64,000 nt of DNA, taken from the NCBI GenBank assembly GCA_039808885.1, contig JBDHTX010000022.1:9234-73233 (forward strand), in the 5' to 3' direction. This DNA comes from Dongia_A sp039808885. GTDB lineage: Bacteria; Pseudomonadota; Alphaproteobacteria; Dongiales; Dongiaceae. The first letter of the stretch is position 1. Each line of letters starts with the position of its first letter. Position numbers and translations under genes: made by a program. Below, in pieces: positions 27,011-37,423 of this stretch. The notes beneath the pieces were generated by a model. That model was not told the origin of the DNA. It did no database searches and saw only the letters and a list, made by a program, of their open reading frames with translations.

Positions 27011-27604
27011 TCACTCCAGGTTGGTGTGGCGCGCGCGCATGGACGCGGCGGTCTCGCCGGTGAGGTCGCGCAGCCGCAGCACCAGCAGCTCGAAGACCAG
27101 CATCTGGGAGAACTCGAACAGCGAGCCCATGGGCAGCACGGAAGCCGCTGCGCCACGATCGTTCGCGCCCTGGTCATCCGCCCCCGGGTCATCCGCCATG
27201 GTCTGCGCCGGAATGTGCAGCACGTGATCGGCGGCGCGGGCAAGGTTGCTGCCGGGCTGCGCCGTCACCACCGCGACCTTGGCGCCGGCATCCCGGGCGA
27301 TGGCGGCCAGCGCCGCCACGGTGGCGAAATCGCCCGGCCCGGCGGAAACCACCAGCAGGTCGCCGGCGCCGACCGGCGGCAGGGTCATCTCGCCCACCAC
27401 ATGGGCGTCGAGGCCGAGATGGAACAGCCGCATGGCGAGGCCCTTCATCTGCAGCCCCTCGCGGCCGAGGCCGTGCAGCGCGATGCGCCTGGCGCCGGCG
27501 ATGGCCTCGGCGAAGCGCTCGAACGCCGCGGCGTCGAGCCGCTCGGCCACGCTTCCGATCTCGGCCAGCGCCCGGCGCGCCAGATCGGCGGTCGATGCCA
27601 TCAT
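27011..27604 (-). CDS. SIS-domain sugar phosphate isomerase (6-phospho-3-hexuloisomerase-like)
   Basis: A 197-residue SIS-domain protein. ALHGLGREGLQMKGLAMRLFHLG and VVGEMTLPPVGAGDLLVVSAGPGDFATV form the sugar-phosphate binding site in the manner of HxlB/PHI proteins, and GSLFEFSQMLVFELLV closes the fold. The family isomerises 3-hexulose 6-phosphate and related ketoses. The matching HxlA synthase is not nearby, so the real substrate may differ. Confidence 0.8.
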   Translation of the reverse strand: MMASTADLARRALAEIGSVAERLDAAAFERFAEAIAGARRIALHGLGREGLQMKGLAMRLFHLGLDAHVVGEMTLPPVGAGDLLVVSAGPGDFATVAALAAIARDAGAKVAVVTAQPGSNLARAADHVLHIPAQTMADDPGADDQGANDRGAAASVLPMGSLFEFSQMLVFELLVLRLRDLTGETAASMRARHTNLE

Positions 27605-27713
27605 GCCTCCCCTCCCCGCTGTCGCGGCAGGTTAATGCAGGACGGCCGGAAGGTGAACTGCATTGCCAAGCCGTGAGAAGCCGACTCGCTCGCGCCACCC
27701 CATGTCTCCGTCA

Positions 27714-27873
27714 CCCCAAGGCTTGGCCTTGGGGTCCACGAATTCGCGCATGGCGAGACCGCCCTGCAGGCGGAAATTCGTGGATGGCAAGACCAAGCCT
27801 TGCCATGACGATTGGGGGGTATCGGCAGCCTGGGGCCGAATTCGGCAACCGCGAGTCAGGCCCGGCAATGACG
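27714..27873. repeat. Intergenic repeat cluster with two inverted repeats
   Basis: CCCCAAG-GCTTGGC-CTTGGGG (27714-27734) is followed by the inverted pair CCACGAATT (27736-27744) and AATTCGTGG (27775-27783). The stretch ends with GCCCGGCAATGACG (27860-27873), a motif also found at three other intergenic sites in the window. No gene is seen in the 27605-27893 gap. Confidence 0.6.
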
Positions 27874-27893
27874 AGCCATGCTTGGACTGCGCC

Positions 27894-29783
27894 TCAAAGT
27901 CCCGGCGCGGGGCGGAACAGGACCATGCGGCGCAGATCGCGGTTGATGGCGGTGGCCATGGCGGCCTGCTCGCGGGTTTCCGCCGGCGTGCATTGGCCGT
28001 GCGGCGTGCGGTCGACGAACTCGCGGTTGACCGTGATGCTGCGGCCGTTCTGCTTGTAGGTCGCGGTATAGGCCAAGTCGCCGCGCGTCTCGCTGACGTC
28101 GGGCGGCAGGCTGATGATCTCGAGCTCCGCCGGCAGGTCGATGGTGGTCTCCTCGCGCATGCCGATGGCGCCGCAGGTCACATTGACGTCGCGGCTGGAA
28201 TCCAGGATCGATTTGGCGAGATCGCCGATCCCGTAATCGCCGAGATGGCTCTCCGGAATGACGAAGGCGCCTGGCACCGTCAGATCGAGCAGGCTTTCGG
28301 TCGAGAATTGCGCATTCGCCTTGAAGGGCTCATTGAGGGCGAAGGGATCGTCGGCGTTGTAGGTCGAGCTGCCCTGCAGGCCGGTCTTGTTCAGCCAGGT
28401 GGTGGACCATTCGTTGAGCTGGCTGTCGCCCGCATCGGCGACGGTGGAGCGGATCCAGTCCGAATAGGGCCCATAGAAGCGCGCCTCGCCGCTGCCGGTG
28501 ACGCTGCCATCGGCGTTGATGCGCGCCTTGGTGCGGATGAAGCTGCCCGACTTGAGCGCATCCACCGGCGGCGTGCGGCGCAGCGGGTCCTTCAGCTTGG
28601 TGACGATCACCGGCTTGTCCGCCAGGCGCTGGCCGATGACGCCGAACGGCATCAGGTAATGCGTCGAATCGGTGTAGAGGTCGAATTCCGGCAGATAGGT
28701 GATGGCATGGTCGAAGGGCGCCAGCGACGGCACGCCGGGCAGCAGGTATGACGTGTCGGAATTGATGATCGCGGTGCTGCTGTCGATGCCCTTCGCCGCC
28801 AGCAGCGCCTCGAGCAGCACGACATGGTCCTTGCAGTCGCCGTAGCGGTTGGCCAGCACCTCGCCCGCGCTGTGCGGCACGAAGCCGCCGGCGCCGATAT
28901 AGGTGGCGACGTAGCGGATGTTGATGTTGACCCAGTCGTAGAGCTTGCGCGCCTGCTCGCGCCGGTCGTCGATGCCGGCGGTCAGCGAATGGGCCAGCGC
29001 CTTGATCTCCTTGGTCACCGCCGCCTTGTCGGCGGCGCGGGATTCGTAGGCGCGCGCCAGCTCGGCATAGTCCCGCATGGTGGAGACGTTGAGCCGGGCG
29101 CCGAAATCGCGGCGGTCGACGGCATAGCTGGAATTGAAGTCGGCCGGCTCGTCCCGCTTGTAGGTCCAGGCGTAGTGGATGCGGCCGCCTTCGCGGCGCT
29201 CCGGCTCGGCGACGAAATCGCGCGCCTCGACCTTGAGCGGCCGGGAATCCGGCACCGAGATCTCGATCCGCGCCTCGCCCACCTCGACATCGCTGGGGAA
29301 ATAGAACATGTCGATGTAGTGGCCCGGATAATAGGGCTCGTGCTGGTTCAGCCGCATCTTGTAGACGATGCGGTCGTCGATCTCGACCTGCGGAAAGACG
29401 ATGATCTTGTGCTTCTCGTCGGTGAACATCGGCGCGCCGTCGGAGACGGCGTCATCCTGCAGCTTGATCGCCTCGGGCGGCACGTCGATGCGCGTGTCGT
29501 CCGGCTTCAGCACATAGGCTTCCAGCACGTCGAGTTCGGCCAGGTTCTGGCTGTAGCTGAGGTCGGTCTGGCCGATCCAGTCGATGGCGCTGCGGGCGAG
29601 CGGGCTTTTCACCACCTCGCGCGTCTCCACATAGGAGCCGTCCTCGGCGACGACGATGCTGTCCGTGACGCTGACGAACTTGTAGTCGGAGGCGAAAGCG
29701 GCGCCGGCACTGAGCGCGGCGGAAACGGCCAACACGGCCGCGGCAAATCGAACGGCAAATCGTACCCTGGCACCGATCTTCAT
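27894..29783 (-). CDS. Secreted DUF3857 / transglutaminase-like protein
   Basis: A 629-residue protein with an N-terminal signal peptide (about residues 1-31, ending AAFA). A DUF3857 domain occupies about 50-240. The transglutaminase-like core has Cys in RYGDCKDHVVLLEALL, His in FDHAITYLPEFD and Asp in LYTDSTHY, so the catalytic triad appears complete. Such proteins act in the envelope as cysteine-protease-like or crosslinking enzymes, with unproven substrates. No partner gene is adjacent. Confidence 0.85.
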   Translation of the reverse strand: MKIGARVRFAVRFAAAVLAVSAALSAGAAFASDYKFVSVTDSIVVAEDGSYVETREVVKSPLARSAIDWIGQTDLSYSQNLAELDVLEAYVLKPDDTRIDVPPEAIKLQDDAVSDGAPMFTDEKHKIIVFPQVEIDDRIVYKMRLNQHEPYYPGHYIDMFYFPSDVEVGEARIEISVPDSRPLKVEARDFVAEPERREGGRIHYAWTYKRDEPADFNSSYAVDRRDFGARLNVSTMRDYAELARAYESRAADKAAVTKEIKALAHSLTAGIDDRREQARKLYDWVNINIRYVATYIGAGGFVPHSAGEVLANRYGDCKDHVVLLEALLAAKGIDSSTAIINSDTSYLLPGVPSLAPFDHAITYLPEFDLYTDSTHYLMPFGVIGQRLADKPVIVTKLKDPLRRTPPVDALKSGSFIRTKARINADGSVTGSGEARFYGPYSDWIRSTVADAGDSQLNEWSTTWLNKTGLQGSSTYNADDPFALNEPFKANAQFSTESLLDLTVPGAFVIPESHLGDYGIGDLAKSILDSSRDVNVTCGAIGMREETTIDLPAELEIISLPPDVSETRGDLAYTATYKQNGRSITVNREFVDRTPHGQCTPAETREQAAMATAINRDLRRMVLFRPAPGL

Positions 29784-29938
29784 CGGCCGCTCTCCCCAAA
29801 AGCCCTTCTGCGCCGGGCCTTACGCGATCGCCGCACGCAGCGGCGACGCCCATCGCGCGGCCCCACCCTGCCAGGAATATATTAATAGTTGGTGGCGGGT
29901 TCAACCGGGCAGCAATCCGACATGCAGATCCGATGCGA

Positions 29939-30481
29939 TCAACCGGCAGACGCGCGGTAGAGGATAAGCGCCACGGCGATTGCGAAGCAAATCGCGCCAA
30001 GTCCGAGCAATCCACCGGAGGCGATCAACAGCCAGCGGCAAAGCGCGAAGTCGGCCCTTAGAAGAGTGGCCTCTTTTTCGATTACGACATCCCGCGCCCC
30101 CCTCTTCTCTTTGCTCGCCTCTGTGAGGTTTCGCTTGATCAAGCGGACGCGCCTGATGTGATGCGACATGCAATCGGTCGAGAAGTAGCGATGAGCAAGG
30201 GAAGTGAGAGCGCAAAGACCCAACAGTACCGCGCCAGATACCAGCAGCCCCGTGTGCTCGTGGAATGCGTGCAGAAACAATAGATCGCCAGTTTCGCCGT
30301 TCTTTCGAACGCCGAATACCACGTCCGACATCAGAAACCCGTAGCCCGCGAGCGCCAGCAGCGAGAGGCGGAGCAACTCGGCTGAGAAGTTCTGGTAGCG
30401 ATCCAGGATCTCGAAGTCAGCCCGGTACCGCTCTTCCCCGACATCCAGCGATTCCAGATAGTCGTCTTTCGCCTCGGCCAT
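29939..30481 (-). CDS. Hypothetical membrane protein with three predicted spans
   Basis: A 180-residue protein with hydrophobic segments at about residues 36-54, 78-97 and 150-174. A charged cytoplasmic-looking stretch between the second and third contains HHIRRVRLIKRNL. No family is recognised. GC content is slightly lower than in flanking genes. GGGGAGGA precedes the ATG. The two-plus-one helix layout with a charged loop is loosely like small effector membrane proteins, but no partner gene is adjacent. Confidence 0.6.
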   Translation of the reverse strand: MAEAKDDYLESLDVGEERYRADFEILDRYQNFSAELLRLSLLALAGYGFLMSDVVFGVRKNGETGDLLFLHAFHEHTGLLVSGAVLLGLCALTSLAHRYFSTDCMSHHIRRVRLIKRNLTEASKEKRGARDVVIEKEATLLRADFALCRWLLIASGGLLGLGAICFAIAVALILYRASAG

Positions 30482-30570
30482 GCGCCAGTCCTCCCCGGCT
30501 CAAGGGAAGACCATGCATCGCCGGTTTGTCAACCAGAGCGTGCAAATGCCAGAGCGAGTGCCCGCAAACG

Positions 30571-31860
<1,290 letters not shown>

Positions 31861-31974
31861 GTTACCTTGTTCCCCACCGTGCAATTCGATCGAACACAAC
31901 TCACCCACCTCACCCCAAGGCCTAGCCTTGGCATGACGCAGTTGTCTGAGTGTTTCATCTGATTGAACTCCGCA

Positions 31975-33105
31975 TCAGAGCATTTGAGCGGCGCCGTTGC
32001 GCCAGAGATGCGAGCAGCCGAGGCACCGCGCTTCCTTCTCGTCTTCAGCGCCGTCCAGCGCATGCAGGGTGACCCAGCCTTCGCCGCGCAGGCGCTGCGC
32101 CGCCTCGGCCGAGGTGCCGCGCGGCAGCAGGATGCGCCGCGCCGCTTTCGGCGCCGGCAGTGCCGCCATCACGCTGTCGAGATAGAGGGTGAAGCCGGTC
32201 GCGTCCTCGCCGGCCTGGTTGACGTAGCGGCCGCCGCGGCCGAACTCGCCGGAGATGCCGCGGCCGAGCAGCGAGAACGTGACGCCGGTGTGATACTCGA
32301 AGCCGCGATGATCGGTCGGGTCGAGGGTGAGCGACAGGCCGGGATCGGCCGCGCGGATCAGCGCCGCCACCTCGATGAGCCGGTCGCGCTGCGCGGCGGC
32401 GGCCTTGGGCAGTTCGATGCCGGCGAGGTCCTTGGCCGCGCGGCCCGCCTCGCCCACCGCCGCCATCAGGCGCTGCAGGATGGGCGCCTGGCTGCCGCCC
32501 AGCTGCTTCACCGCCGCGGCGTCCTTGCGGTCGAGCGCGGCGATCAGCGGCGCGGGATCGGCGAGGCCGCTGTCACGCAGGAAGGAGACCGCCAGCATCG
32601 GCGCGTTGAGGTCGACCACGAGATCGCCGATGCCGACCTGGCGCAGCGCCTCGGCGGCCAGCAGCACCGCCTCCGCATCGGCGGCGGCACTCTCGGCGCC
32701 GATCAGCTCGATGCCGGCCTGGCCGATCTGGCGCTCGGGGCGCATCTGCTCGCCCTTCACCCGCAGCACCTGGCCCGCATAAGAGAGGCGCAAGGGCCGC
32801 GGCGCGTTCTTCAGGCGGCTGGCGGCGATGCGGCCGACCTGCGGCGTCATGTCGGCGCGCAAGCCCATCATGCGCTGCGACACCGGGTCCATCAGGCGGA
32901 AGGTGTGGGCGGCCATCGCCTCGCCCATGCCGGAGAGCAGCGCGTCCTCGAATTCGAGCAGCGGCGGCTTCACCCGGTCGTAGCCCCAGGCGGCGAAGCT
33001 CGCCATCAGCCGCTCGACCACCGAGGCCTCGAAGGCGGCATCGGGCGGCAGGCCGTCTTTCAGGCCCGCGGGCAGCAGATATTGATGGTCCTTGCCGATG
33101 GCCAT
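31975..33105 (-). CDS. hisZ: ATP phosphoribosyltransferase regulatory subunit
   Basis: A 376-residue histidyl-tRNA synthetase-like protein lacking the tRNA-binding part, as expected for HisZ, which activates the short form of HisG in histidine synthesis. Visible are LLPAGLKDGLPPDA, a motif-2-like region FRLMDPVSQRMMGLRADMTPQVGRIAA and FEYHTGVTFSLLG. The end carries CLGCSHLWRNGA, a small Cys pair. No hisG is in the window. The ATG at 33105 gives the conserved start. Confidence 0.9.
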   Translation of the reverse strand: MAIGKDHQYLLPAGLKDGLPPDAAFEASVVERLMASFAAWGYDRVKPPLLEFEDALLSGMGEAMAAHTFRLMDPVSQRMMGLRADMTPQVGRIAASRLKNAPRPLRLSYAGQVLRVKGEQMRPERQIGQAGIELIGAESAAADAEAVLLAAEALRQVGIGDLVVDLNAPMLAVSFLRDSGLADPAPLIAALDRKDAAAVKQLGGSQAPILQRLMAAVGEAGRAAKDLAGIELPKAAAAQRDRLIEVAALIRAADPGLSLTLDPTDHRGFEYHTGVTFSLLGRGISGEFGRGGRYVNQAGEDATGFTLYLDSVMAALPAPKAARRILLPRGTSAEAAQRLRGEGWVTLHALDGAEDEKEARCLGCSHLWRNGAAQML

Positions 33106-33406
33106 GGAACTCGGGCGCTCGCTTCGATCCGGTTGATCCCCGCGCCCGCGCCGGCCCGGGCGCAACCCGGTCGGCTTGGGCACAGGTTATTAGCCGGAAT
33201 TGCCCGGGCGCGGCAAGCGTCGCGCGGTCGCGGCCGGCGTTTTTCGACGCCGGAGGTCCCTGATCGGAAAGGATTTTCCAGGACACCGCGCGGTTCTTGC
33301 CCTCCGCGGCGAAGGTTGGAACCGCGCGAAGCCGGAAACGAAAGCGCCGGCGCGGACGTGGCCCAGCCGCCGGCAGGACTCGCGGCCCGCCGGCCGCCGG
33401 ACTCGC
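33106..33406. other. Intergenic region without a recognised gene
   Basis: A 301-base GC-rich gap between hisZ and the PhzF-like gene. It contains a 7-base stem CCGGCGT/ACGCCGG (33234-33253) with no T run on either side. No promoter of good quality is seen for hisZ. Confidence 0.5.
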
Positions 33407-34207
33407 CTAGAGGTGGAACTGCCCGGTGACGGTGAGCACCGCGTGGCCGGACATCGTCAGCCGGCCGTCGGCGAGGGTCAGCCAGAGCTCGCCGCCGCGC
33501 TTGGAGACCTGGCGGGCGAAGAAGGTGGTGCGGCCGCCGAACTTGGCCGACCAATAGGGCGTCAGCAGGCAATGCGCCTTGCCGGTGACCGGATCCTCGG
33601 GGATGCCGTATTTCGGCACGAAGACGCGCGAGACGAAATCCGCCTTGGCGCCGCGCGCGGTCACCAGCACGTCGAACGGCAAGGCGCGGATCGCGTCGAT
33701 GTCCGGCGTCAGGTTACGCACCGTGTCCTCGTCGGCCAGCTCGGCGATATAGGCCCAGTCGCGGTGCAGCGCCTTCACCTCGGCGCCGATCGCCTTGGCC
33801 ACCGCGGGAATCTCCGATGCCGGCGCCGGCACGTTGCCATAGGTCGGGAAATCCATCGCCAGGCGCTCGCCGTCGCGCGTCACCGTCAACACGCCGGACC
33901 GCGTGTGGAAGGCGACCTTGTCGCGGGTCTTCTGCAGATGATTGAGCACGATCTCGCCGCTCGCCAGGGTGGCGTGGCCGCAGAGGTCGATCTCCAGCGT
34001 CGGCGTGAACCAGCGCAGGTGATAGTCGCCGCCCCCATTGTCATTCCGCTGCGGCACGAAGAAAGCCGTCTCGGCCAGGTTGTTCTCCGCCGCGATCGCC
34101 TGCAGCGTCGCGTCGGGCAGCCATTCCGTGAGCGGCATGACCGCGGCCGGGTTGCCGCCGAACGCGGCGCTGGTGAAGGCATCGACCTGGTAGAACGGCA
34201 AGGACAC
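33407..34207 (-). CDS. PhzF family isomerase/epimerase-like protein
   Basis: A 266-residue PhzF-fold protein. The start PFYQVDAFTSAAFGGNPAAVMPL, the catalytic-Glu region NNLAETAFFVP, FTPTLEIDLCGHATLASG and EDPVTGKAHCLLTPYWSAKFG match the family. PhzF proteins isomerise small molecules through the conserved Glu; the cellular substrate is unknown. The start is taken as GTG 34207, with GGGAG upstream. It follows the LysE and PaiB-like genes on the same strand with a 48-base gap. Confidence 0.9.
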   Translation of the reverse strand: MSLPFYQVDAFTSAAFGGNPAAVMPLTEWLPDATLQAIAAENNLAETAFFVPQRNDNGGGDYHLRWFTPTLEIDLCGHATLASGEIVLNHLQKTRDKVAFHTRSGVLTVTRDGERLAMDFPTYGNVPAPASEIPAVAKAIGAEVKALHRDWAYIAELADEDTVRNLTPDIDAIRALPFDVLVTARGAKADFVSRVFVPKYGIPEDPVTGKAHCLLTPYWSAKFGGRTTFFARQVSKRGGELWLTLADGRLTMSGHAVLTVTGQFHL

Positions 34208-34255
34208 GGAAGCGACTCCCAAAATTGCGAAGGGGATTGCGGAACGGATTGCGGC

Positions 34256-34867
34256 TCAGCGGGTGGCGACGGCGATGCCGGCGCCGATCAGGACGGTGCC
34301 GCTCAGCCGGTTGAACAGGCGCGACGCGGCGGTGGAGGACAGCAGCCGGCGGCTGCGCTCGGCGAGGAAGATATACGCGCCATAGACGACATAGGAGACC
34401 ACGACGACGATGGCGCAGAGCAGCAGATAGTCGGCGGAGCCGATGCGGCGCATGTCCATGAAGGTCGGCAGCAAGGCGCCATAGAACAGGATCGCCTTCG
34501 GGTTCCCCAGAGTCACCAGGAAGCCGAGGCCGACATCCCTGAGGACGCCGTGGCCGCGGCGCGGCGCCACCGTGATCGCGGCGCCCTTGCTGCGGAAGGC
34601 GCGCCAGCCCAGCCAGAGCAGATAAAGCGCGCCGGCATACTTGATCACCTGGAACAGCGGGCCGAGCGTCGCGGCCATCGCGGTCAACCCGGCCATGGCG
34701 ACGGCGATGAAGCAGAAATCGGCCAGCACCAGCCCCGCCGTCACCGCCAGGCCCGCGAGCGGCCCGGAGGCCAGCGCGCGGGAGATGATGGTGGCGAGGC
34801 CCGGCCCCGGCGACAGGGCGAGGAAGAACATGCCGATGGCGAAGGCGAGCGCGGATTGGGCGGTCAT
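34256..34867 (-). CDS. LysE/RhtB family amino acid exporter
   Basis: A 203-residue inner-membrane protein with about six hydrophobic segments. The family motif LSPGPGLATIISRALASGPLAGLAVTAG opens the protein, and FLVTLGNPKAILFYGALLP is the second signature. It exports an amino acid or homoserine lactone-like compound. GAGGAAA stands just before the ATG, 11 bases after the stop of the PaiB-like gene. Confidence 0.92.
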   Translation of the reverse strand: MTAQSALAFAIGMFFLALSPGPGLATIISRALASGPLAGLAVTAGLVLADFCFIAVAMAGLTAMAATLGPLFQVIKYAGALYLLWLGWRAFRSKGAAITVAPRRGHGVLRDVGLGFLVTLGNPKAILFYGALLPTFMDMRRIGSADYLLLCAIVVVVSYVVYGAYIFLAERSRRLLSSTAASRLFNRLSGTVLIGAGIAVATR

Positions 34868-34878
34868 CGGGCGTTTCC

Positions 34879-35523
34879 TCAGGCGCGTTCGCGCGCGGCG
34901 CGCATCATCGTGGCGATCGTCGCATCGTCGCCCCGCCCGCGCGCCTGCAGCCCGGCGACGGCGCCCAGCGCATCGCGCTCGTCGCGGTTCTGGCCGAGCT
35001 TGGCCTTGGCATCCAGGCGGGTGACGTCGACGCGGAGGCCGACGATGCCGCGGACCATGGCGGCGATGTAGCTCTCCGGCGCGTCGGCGGTCGACCAGGG
35101 CGTCTCGTAGGGACTCTCCTGCTGGCGCGACAGCGCCTCGACGTGGCGCAGCAGCCAGGCGCCGTCCTCGACGATCTGCGCCCGGCCATAGGCGTGCACG
35201 ATGGCGTAGTTCCAGGTCGGCACGCTCTTGCCGTTCTCGGCCTTGGAGGGATACCAGCCCGGCCGGATATAGGCGTCCGGGCCGCTGAAGATCATCATGA
35301 TCTCGGCCTCGGGCGCCGATTGCAGCCGCCGCCAATGCGGATTGCCGCGCGCCAGATGGCATTCGATCGTGACCTTGTCCCCCTCGGCGCTGACGACGGT
35401 CGGCAAATGTGTCGCCATCAATCCAGCGGCATCGTGGCTGACCAGGGCGGCAAAGGTATTGCCCCGCATGATCGCCAATGCGTCGGACAGATCAGCCATC
35501 TTGAATTGCTCCGGCACGTACAT
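34879..35523 (-). CDS. PaiB-like FMN-binding negative regulator
   Basis: A 214-residue flavin-reductase-like split-barrel protein of the PaiB type. MYVPEQFKM is the usual start. HLARGNPHWRRL, MMIFSGPDAYIRPGWYPSK and VPTWNYAIVHAYGRA are the FMN-binding blocks. In Bacillus PaiB influences protease and sporulation genes; here the role is inferred only from the family. It is transcribed with LysE and probably with PhzF. Confidence 0.9.
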   Translation of the reverse strand: MYVPEQFKMADLSDALAIMRGNTFAALVSHDAAGLMATHLPTVVSAEGDKVTIECHLARGNPHWRRLQSAPEAEIMMIFSGPDAYIRPGWYPSKAENGKSVPTWNYAIVHAYGRAQIVEDGAWLLRHVEALSRQQESPYETPWSTADAPESYIAAMVRGIVGLRVDVTRLDAKAKLGQNRDERDALGAVAGLQARGRGDDATIATMMRAARERA

Positions 35524-35659
35524 GCGCGGTCATCCAGTCGGAAAGTCGTGGTTGCGGGAAATCCGTACGCCGCGCGCGGGCCGCCGCGTCAGCGGAAACG
35601 GTAGCGCTCCGCATGGCGGAGCGCTACGCCGGTTCAGCTGTGCGAAAAATACCGCACGA

Positions 35660-35896
35660 TCAAACTTCTGGGCGCCAGAATGGACGTGAGATCTCGGCTT
35701 CTACCTCGACCCGGCTGATGCCGATGTCGCGCAGCAACCGCTCATCGAGACCGGCCAGATGGCGGCGTTGGCGGGCCCGCTCGGTCAAGCCGAGCAAGAT
35801 GTCGATCGCCCGAGCCAGCAGGCCCCGGCCGGTCCGGCGACGGCTCGGCCGCACATAGAAGGAACCCGATTTGTCTTCCGCAGTGTACCGATACAT
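35660..35896 (-). CDS. DUF1127 small protein
   Basis: A 78-residue basic protein with the DUF1127 core QRRHLAGLDERLLRDIGISRVEVEAEI near the C-terminus. DUF1127 proteins in alphaproteobacteria have been linked to RNA binding and phosphate or stress responses. GGAGAAG is placed well before the ATG. The gene shares its upstream region with the divergent MocR regulator, so the regulator may also control it. Confidence 0.9.
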   Translation of the reverse strand: MYRYTAEDKSGSFYVRPSRRRTGRGLLARAIDILLGLTERARQRRHLAGLDERLLRDIGISRVEVEAEISRPFWRPEV

Positions 35897-35920
35897 CTCA
35901 CTTCTCCAGCAGCAAAAATA

Positions 35921-35991
35921 GATACAATTGGTTCTTTTGCCTCCCTGGCCGGGATATTGTGCTTGACATTGTATCCGGTCAACGGAAACAT
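35921..35991. promoter_or_regulatory. Shared operator/promoter region of DUF1127 and MocR genes
   Basis: The half-sites GATACAAT (35921-35928) and ATTGTATC (35968-35975) are perfect inverted copies. TTGACA at 35963-35968 with a 17-base spacer and AAACAT at 35986-35991 would start transcription almost at the MocR ATG (35999). The second half-site then lies inside the promoter spacer, as expected for autorepression. Confidence 0.5.
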
Positions 35992-35998
35992 TGTGCCC

Positions 35999-37423
35999 AT
36001 GACAATTTGGATCCCCGATCTTAGCAACCAGAGAGGGCCGCGCTATCTGGCGATTGCGGATGCGCTGGCCTCCGACATCCGCGGCAGCCGGCTTTCGCCC
36101 GGGGACCGTTTGCCCACCCATCGCGAACTCGCCTATCGCCTCGGCTGCACCGTCGGCACCGTCACCCGCGCCTATAGCGAGGCGGAACGGCGCGGCCTGA
36201 TCGGCGGCGAGGTCGGTCGCGGCACCTTCGTGCGCAGCGACATCGCCGTGCGCGCGATCCTGCGCGCCAACACGCCCATCCCCGGCGGCGCCGACGTCGC
36301 GCCGACCGAGACCGGGATGATCGAATTCAGCATCAACACCCCGACCGATCTGGATGCCGGCGGCGAATACGACCATGTGCTGCGCCATGTGCTGCGCGAG
36401 CTGTCGGAGCAGCAGGGCATCGGCACGCTGCTGAACTACCAGCCCAACGGCGGCAACCGCCCGCATCGCGAGGCAGGCGCCAAATACCTCGGCGAGTGCG
36501 GCTTGCAGATCGACCCCGAGCGCGTGCTGATCACCGCCGGCGCCCAGCACGGCATGACCGTGGCGCTGGGCGCGCTGACCGAGCCCGGCGACACGGTGCT
36601 GACCGAGGCGCTGACCTGGCCCGGCCTGCGCCGGCTGGGCGATTTCCTGCGCTTCCGCGTGCAGGGCCTGGCGATGGACCAGGACGGCATCATGCCCGAC
36701 GCCTTCGACGCCGCCTGCCGCGGCCGCAACGTGAAGGCGCTCTATTGCGTGCCGAACCTGCAGAACCCGACCTCGACCGTGATGCCGGAACGCCGCCGCC
36801 GCGAGATCGCCGAAGTGGCGCGGCGCTACGGCGTGAAGATCGTCGAGGACGACGTCTACGGCTTCCTGGTGCCGGACGCGCCGCCGCCGGTAGTCAGCTT
36901 CGCGCCGGAGCTCGGCGTCTTCTGCACCAGCGTCTCCAAATCGACGGCGCCGGGGCTGCGCGTCGGCTATCTCGGCGTATTGACCGAGGACGCCTCGCTG
37001 ATGAACGAGGCGCTGCGCTCCACCACCTGGATGGCGATGCCGGTCGCCGCCGAGATCGCCGCGCGCTGGATCAACGGCGGCGAGGCGACGCGCATCGCCA
37101 ACAAGCGGCGCGAGGAATACAGCCGCCGCCAGGCGATGGCGCGCGAGATCCTGTCCGGCCTGCCCTATCAGGCGCATCCCAACGCCATGCATGGCTGGCT
37201 CGACCTGCCGGAGGAATGGCCGGGCGATTCCTTCGCCCTGCAGGCGCGCATCCGCGGCGTCGCCGTCTGCCCGGCGAGCAGCTTCCAGCTGGCGCGCAAC
37301 ATCCGCAACGGGGTGCGCATCTCGATCAGCGCCCCCTGCTCCATCGACACGGTGGCGCGCGGCCTCGACATCGTGGCCCGCCTGGCGCGCGAGAAGCCGC
37401 GGCCGGACTTCAACCTTGTCTGA
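35999..37423 (+). CDS. MocR/PdxR-type regulator (GntR winged helix plus aminotransferase domain)
   Basis: A 474-residue protein. An N-terminal GntR winged helix occupies about residues 10-75 (SPGDRLPTHRELAYRLGCTVGTVTRAYSEAERRGLI). A fold-type I aminotransferase-like domain follows, with VPNLQNPTSTVMP and the PLP lysine in SVSKSTAPGLRVGYLG. MocR proteins use PLP or a PLP-amino acid adduct as effector. The downstream azlC/azlD genes overlap it, so the effector may be the exported branched amino acid. A GTG at 35993 is an alternative start with better spacing to GGAAA. Confidence 0.9.
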   Translation: MTIWIPDLSNQRGPRYLAIADALASDIRGSRLSPGDRLPTHRELAYRLGCTVGTVTRAYSEAERRGLIGGEVGRGTFVRSDIAVRAILRANTPIPGGADVAPTETGMIEFSINTPTDLDAGGEYDHVLRHVLRELSEQQGIGTLLNYQPNGGNRPHREAGAKYLGECGLQIDPERVLITAGAQHGMTVALGALTEPGDTVLTEALTWPGLRRLGDFLRFRVQGLAMDQDGIMPDAFDAACRGRNVKALYCVPNLQNPTSTVMPERRRREIAEVARRYGVKIVEDDVYGFLVPDAPPPVVSFAPELGVFCTSVSKSTAPGLRVGYLGVLTEDASLMNEALRSTTWMAMPVAAEIAARWINGGEATRIANKRREEYSRRQAMAREILSGLPYQAHPNAMHGWLDLPEEWPGDSFALQARIRGVAVCPASSFQLARNIRNGVRISISAPCSIDTVARGLDIVARLAREKPRPDFNLV

